A stretch of DNA of 64,000 nucleotides. It comes from Deltaproteobacteria bacterium (GTDB taxonomy: Bacteria; Desulfobacterota; Desulfuromonadia; Geobacterales; Geobacteraceae). This document shows positions 63,513 through 64,000 of the stretch, piece after piece. Location: positions 62,001 through 126,000 of the forward strand of contig JAJZUQ010000001.1 of assembly GCA_021848385.1 (NCBI GenBank), given 5' to 3'. The position numbers and the translations under genes were made by a program. Under the pieces are notes generated by a model. It was given only the letters and a program-made list of their open reading frames with translations, was not told the origin of the DNA and did not search any database. Each line of letters opens with the position of its first letter. Position 1 is the first letter of the stretch.

Positions 63513-64000
63513 ATGTGCGATCACGGTAAAAACATCTACATGCCCCACCTTGCCACCATCGAGGAGATGCGCGACGAAACGTCCGATACCCGGAGCTTCC
63601 GGCTGGTGTTCCAGGACGAACAGGTGAGAGACAGTTTCACCTTCCGGGCCGGCCAGTTTGCCGAGTACTCCGCCTTCGGTGCCGGGGAGTCCACCTTCTG
63701 CATCGCCTCGTCCCCCACGAGGAAGGGGTACATCGAGTGCTGCTTCCGCTCCGTGGGACGGGTGACCGACGCCCTCCGCTCCCTGGAGGTGGGAGACACC
63801 GTCGGCGTCCGCGGCCCCTACGGTAACTCTTTCCCCATCGAGGAATTCTACGGCAAGAACCTGGTCTTCGTGGCCGGGGGAATCGCCCTGCCACCGCTCC
63901 GGACGGTGATCTGGAACTGCCTGGATCTGCGGGACAAGTTCGGCGACATCACCATCGTTTACGGCGCCAAGAGCGAGGCGGATCTTGTCTACAAGCATGA
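63513..64000 (+). CDS. floxA: FAD/NAD(P)-binding oxidoreductase FloxA-like (3' end outside window)
   Basis: 162 residues are visible and the frame is still open at the window edge. The fold is that of ferredoxin-NADP+ reductase and the sulfhydrogenase gamma subunit. FAD contacts are in FRAGQFAEYSAFG and STFCIASSP, with RGPYGNSFP and the start of the nucleotide-binding domain LVFVAGGIALPPLRT. The protein should exchange electrons between NADH or NADPH and the Flox iron-sulfur subunits. The ATG at 63513 has no strong ribosome site, perhaps because the dyad repeat ends just upstream. Confidence 0.88.
   Translation, partial: MCDHGKNIYMPHLATIEEMRDETSDTRSFRLVFQDEQVRDSFTFRAGQFAEYSAFGAGESTFCIASSPTRKGYIECCFRSVGRVTDALRSLEVGDTVGVRGPYGNSFPIEEFYGKNLVFVAGGIALPPLRTVIWNCLDLRDKFGDITIVYGAKSEADLVYKH

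Overview
The window looks like the chromosomal replication-origin region of a Geobacter-like member of the Desulfuromonadia. This is inferred from the HdrCBA-Flox operon, the sensor kinases, the coexisting haem routes and the GC-rich codon use; no 16S gene is present to confirm it. Genes diverge from a point near 10.5 kb. rpmH-rnpA-yidD-yidC-mnmE and mnmG-rsmG run leftward, and dnaA-dnaN-recF-gyrB-gyrA run rightward. DnaA-box-like sites lie on both sides of dnaA, and a ParB-type parS palindrome lies between mnmE and mnmG.

Layout. 0-3.9 kb: a PAS sensor kinase cut by the window edge, a Spy/CpxP-like periplasmic protein and a HigB/HigA-type toxin-antitoxin pair with an operator over its promoter. 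3.9-19.6 kb: the replication and tRNA-modification core. 19.7-28.2 kb: a HEAT-like protein, gpsA, a membrane histidine kinase overlapping a receiver-kinase hybrid, and an ABC-2 type exporter. 28.4-33.5 kb: haem genes (an AhbD-like radical SAM enzyme, hemE, hemH) with a DHH phosphoesterase and a two-CxxC mini-protein. 33.6-36.5 kb: a MoxR ATPase paired with a 663-residue TraB/TIKI-like protein of unknown function. 36.6-48.4 kb: an AT-richer accessory stretch with a lipase fragment, tRNA-Arg(TCG), a KimA-like potassium importer, and a complete kdpBCDE set whose kdpA has lost its first half. 48.4-56.2 kb: selB and a probable heterodimeric ABC exporter whose two genes are separated by an endonuclease-type island. 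56.5-64 kb: an hdrCBA-floxDCBA operon, which runs off the right edge.

The main unexplained structure is a set of dyad-symmetric repeats in operon spacers. All six spacers of the hdr-flox operon carry one, from several different families, and one spacer shows one element nested inside another. Three copies of a 118-122 bp palindrome (29.4, 33.5 and 60.5 kb) keep their symmetry although their arm sequences differ. A separate CCCTCTCCC-type repeat marks both sides of the endonuclease island. It also lies inside the exporter coding sequence and forms the C-terminus of the DUF559 protein.

Functionally, the right half centres on low-potential redox chemistry (Hdr-Flox, haem synthesis) and potassium homeostasis. 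KimA probably carries potassium uptake, since Kdp cannot work as drawn.
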